From JBGCED01 sp045106055 (GTDB taxonomy: Bacteria; Pseudomonadota; Alphaproteobacteria; CBDDJK01): a DNA stretch of 15,167 nucleotides. The notes beneath the pieces were generated by a model. The model had not been told where the DNA came from. It saw only the letters and a list, made by a program, of their open reading frames with translations, and did no database searches. The translations under genes and the position numbers were made by a program. Positions 14,383 through 15,167 of the stretch are shown here, piece by piece (within the stretch, counting starts at the first letter, position 1; every line of letters begins with the position of its first letter). Location of the stretch: assembly GCA_045106055.1 (NCBI GenBank), contig JBGCED010000055.1, forward strand, positions 1-15,167, read 5' to 3'.

Positions 14383-14479
14383 TTTTCATAGAGAACTCCT
14401 TCATATTCCTTTGCCCAGAACTTAGAAGTATAAGGAAAGCACCCTCTTTTCATTAATTTGTTAAGAGGGTGTTTTTTTT
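14383..14479 (+). ncRNA. Candidate small non-coding RNA (~97 nt)
   Basis: A free-standing unit with a strong promoter just upstream and an intrinsic terminator at its end. It contains no ATG; the one TTG frame stops after four codons, so no protein is likely. Predicted structure: a 5' hairpin with TCCTT (14397-14401) pairing AAGGA (14432-14436), ATA pairing TAT, and TTC pairing GAA, interrupted by single bulges around a ~16-nt loop; then the terminator hairpin. Two UCCUU tracts (14397-14401 and 14407-14411) resemble anti-Shine-Dalgarno seeds found in many bacterial sRNAs. TATTCCTT (14404-14411) is perfectly complementary to AAGGAATA (14536-14543), the ribosome binding site of the next gene. 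It could instead be an attenuated leader. I do not recognise a known RNA family. Ends are estimates. Confidence 0.5.
14440..14479 (+). terminator. Intrinsic terminator of the candidate small RNA
   Basis: CACCCTCTT (14440-14448) pairs perfectly with AAGAGGGTG (14463-14471), a 9-bp GC-containing stem with a 14-nt loop, followed at once by eight T (14472-14479). An A-tract (14436-14438) before the stem fits the canonical form. This is the clearest terminator in the window. It would also stop read-through from aroE. Confidence 0.92.
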
Positions 14480-14481
14480 AG

Positions 14482-14510
14482 TTGACAAAGTTTTGATAAA
14501 AATATATTAT
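14482..14510 (+). promoter_or_regulatory. Strong sigma70-type promoter of the BspA-like gene, -10 inside a palindrome
   Basis: A perfect -35, TTGACA (14482-14487), is followed at 17-nt spacing by TATTAT (14505-14510). The -35 begins three bases after the T-tract of the preceding terminator. A perfect palindrome with 11-nt arms and one central base covers 14501-14523 (left arm AATATATTATA), overlapping the -10 and the probable start site, where a repressor would be effective. AT simplicity could also explain it. Confidence 0.65.
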
Positions 14511-14551
14511 AATATAATATATTAAGCATTAACACAAGGAATAAGACGGTT

Positions 14552-15167
14552 ATGAAAGCCATTAATAAACAGCATTTAATTGAGTTGATTGATTTAGCGA
14601 TTAAGCAAAATGGCTACGATTGCGATCTTAATCACATAGATGTTTCTGATATACAAGATATGAGTAATTTGTTTAAAAATTCTAAATTTAATGGGAATAT
14701 ATCAAAATGGAATACTGAGAATGTGACAGACACATCTGGAATGTTTTTGATGTCTTGTTACGATAAACCACTAAATCTAAACACTTCTAAAGTAACAAAT
14801 ATGAACAGCATGTTTGGCAAAAGCAAGTTCAATAGTTCTTTGAATCTAAACACTTCTAAAGTAACAAATTTTGGGTGGATGTTTTATGACTCAGATTTTG
14901 ATCAACCTTTAGATTTTATTGATACAAGTAACGCGTTGAATATTGGATTTGTCTTGTATAAATCAAGGAACACTCAACACCACACAGCTAATAATTGGGA
15001 TGTTTCAAAAGTAACTGTTTTTGAAGCGGCATTTCAAAGCACTCAATTAAAATTGGATTTGACAGATTGGGATGTGTCAAGCGGAACTTGCATGGGTATG
15101 ATGTTTAAAAATTCAATTATGGATTTCTATTTCGGCAAATGGGATGTTAGAAAAGTGAGAAACATGA
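14552..15167 (+). CDS. BspA-family leucine-rich / DUF285 repeat protein (partial)
   Basis: Open from the ATG at 14552 to the window end, 205 codons with no stop. The translation starts MKAINKQHLIELIDLAIKQN and contains recurrent DUF285 (PF03382, BspA type) units of ~20-25 residues: IDVSDIQDMSNLFKNSKFNG, NISKWNTENVTDTSGMF, NLNTSKVTNMNSMFGKSKFN, NNWDVSKVTVFEAAF and TDWDVSSGTCMGMMF. In this family such repeats build extracellular or host-contact solenoids, but this copy has no signal peptide or membrane segment at its N-terminus, so its location is unclear. AAGGA lies 11 bases before the ATG. Codons are much more AT-rich than in the neighbouring aroE (frequent AAT, AAA, TTT, ATT), suggesting horizontal transfer. 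A 27-nt perfect DNA repeat marks recent repeat duplication. Function is not known. Confidence 0.85.
   Translation, partial: MKAINKQHLIELIDLAIKQNGYDCDLNHIDVSDIQDMSNLFKNSKFNGNISKWNTENVTDTSGMFLMSCYDKPLNLNTSKVTNMNSMFGKSKFNSSLNLNTSKVTNFGWMFYDSDFDQPLDFIDTSNALNIGFVLYKSRNTQHHTANNWDVSKVTVFEAAFQSTQLKLDLTDWDVSSGTCMGMMFKNSIMDFYFGKWDVRKVRNM
14774..14800 (+). repeat. Intragenic 27-nt direct repeat in the BspA-like gene, copy 1
   Basis: Begins AATCTAAACACTTC and encodes NLNTSKVTN. It is identical to 14843-14869, exactly 69 nt (23 codons) away, matching one DUF285 repeat unit. Flanking repeat sequence has diverged, so the identity points to a recent duplication or gene conversion. Confidence 0.9.
14843..14869 (+). 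repeat. Intragenic 27-nt direct repeat in the BspA-like gene, copy 2
   Basis: Perfect copy of 14774-14800 in the same reading frame, encoding the same nine residues; the base on each side differs. Confidence 0.9.

Noticed and set aside
14383..14479. SRP RNA, tmRNA, 6S RNA or a tRNA at the small RNA locus
   Set aside because: None of the conserved cores I know for these (SRP GGAAG tetraloop region, tRNA T-loop GTTCRANNC, tmRNA ends) is present, and the length does not fit tmRNA.

Overview
The window looks like a chromosomal segment of an alphaproteobacterium with moderate GC. The protein families read as alphaproteobacterial: the RecG N-terminus, a chemotaxis cluster ordered mcp-cheA-cheW-cheY-cheB-cheR, and the ppsR-maf-aroE block. 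An intergenic hairpin with the core AAAAGTGGAAACCGG also recalls repeats I remember from other alphaproteobacteria. I cannot name a genus. Nothing in the window shows a plasmid, prophage or insertion sequence.

Left edge (1-360, minus strand): the first 26 codons of a membrane-anchored TPR_21-type protein, preceded by a 277-bp mosaic of intergenic repeats. Two modules, A (31 nt) and B (32 nt), each occur twice with perfect identity. They abut in one copy. In the other they are separated by 63 nt that carry a long hairpin, as if one repeat family had inserted into another. Next are a thioredoxin-fold (AhpC/TSA-like) protein (358-924) and recG (1010-3211).

Centre (3248-11518, minus strand): a complete chemotaxis signalling operon. 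Transcription runs mcp (transmembrane receptor with a cytoplasmic PAS domain), cheA (973 aa, tandem CheW-like domains at the C-terminus), cheW (overlapping cheA by 8 nt), cheY, cheB, cheR and possibly recG. The parts form one circuit: the receptor controls CheA through CheW, CheA phosphorylates CheY (output) and CheB (adaptation), and CheR and CheB set receptor methylation. No flagellar or pilus gene lies in the window, so the output organelle is unknown. A perfect 14-bp inverted repeat spans the cheR stop codon, just before recG.

Right (11766-14280, plus strand): divergent from mcp across a 247-bp AT-rich region with several palindromes. ppsR (PPDK/PEP synthase regulatory kinase-phosphorylase), maf (nucleotide pyrophosphatase) and aroE (shikimate dehydrogenase) are tightly packed; maf and aroE overlap by ATGA.

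Right edge (14281-15167): visibly AT-richer. A strong-looking promoter, about 97 nt without an ATG, and a textbook intrinsic terminator suggest an unannotated small RNA. Three bases after its T-tract begins a second strong promoter whose -10 lies in a perfect 23-bp palindrome. It drives a BspA/DUF285-repeat protein that runs off the window. This small RNA plus BspA module is the most novel-looking part and resembles recently acquired accessory DNA.
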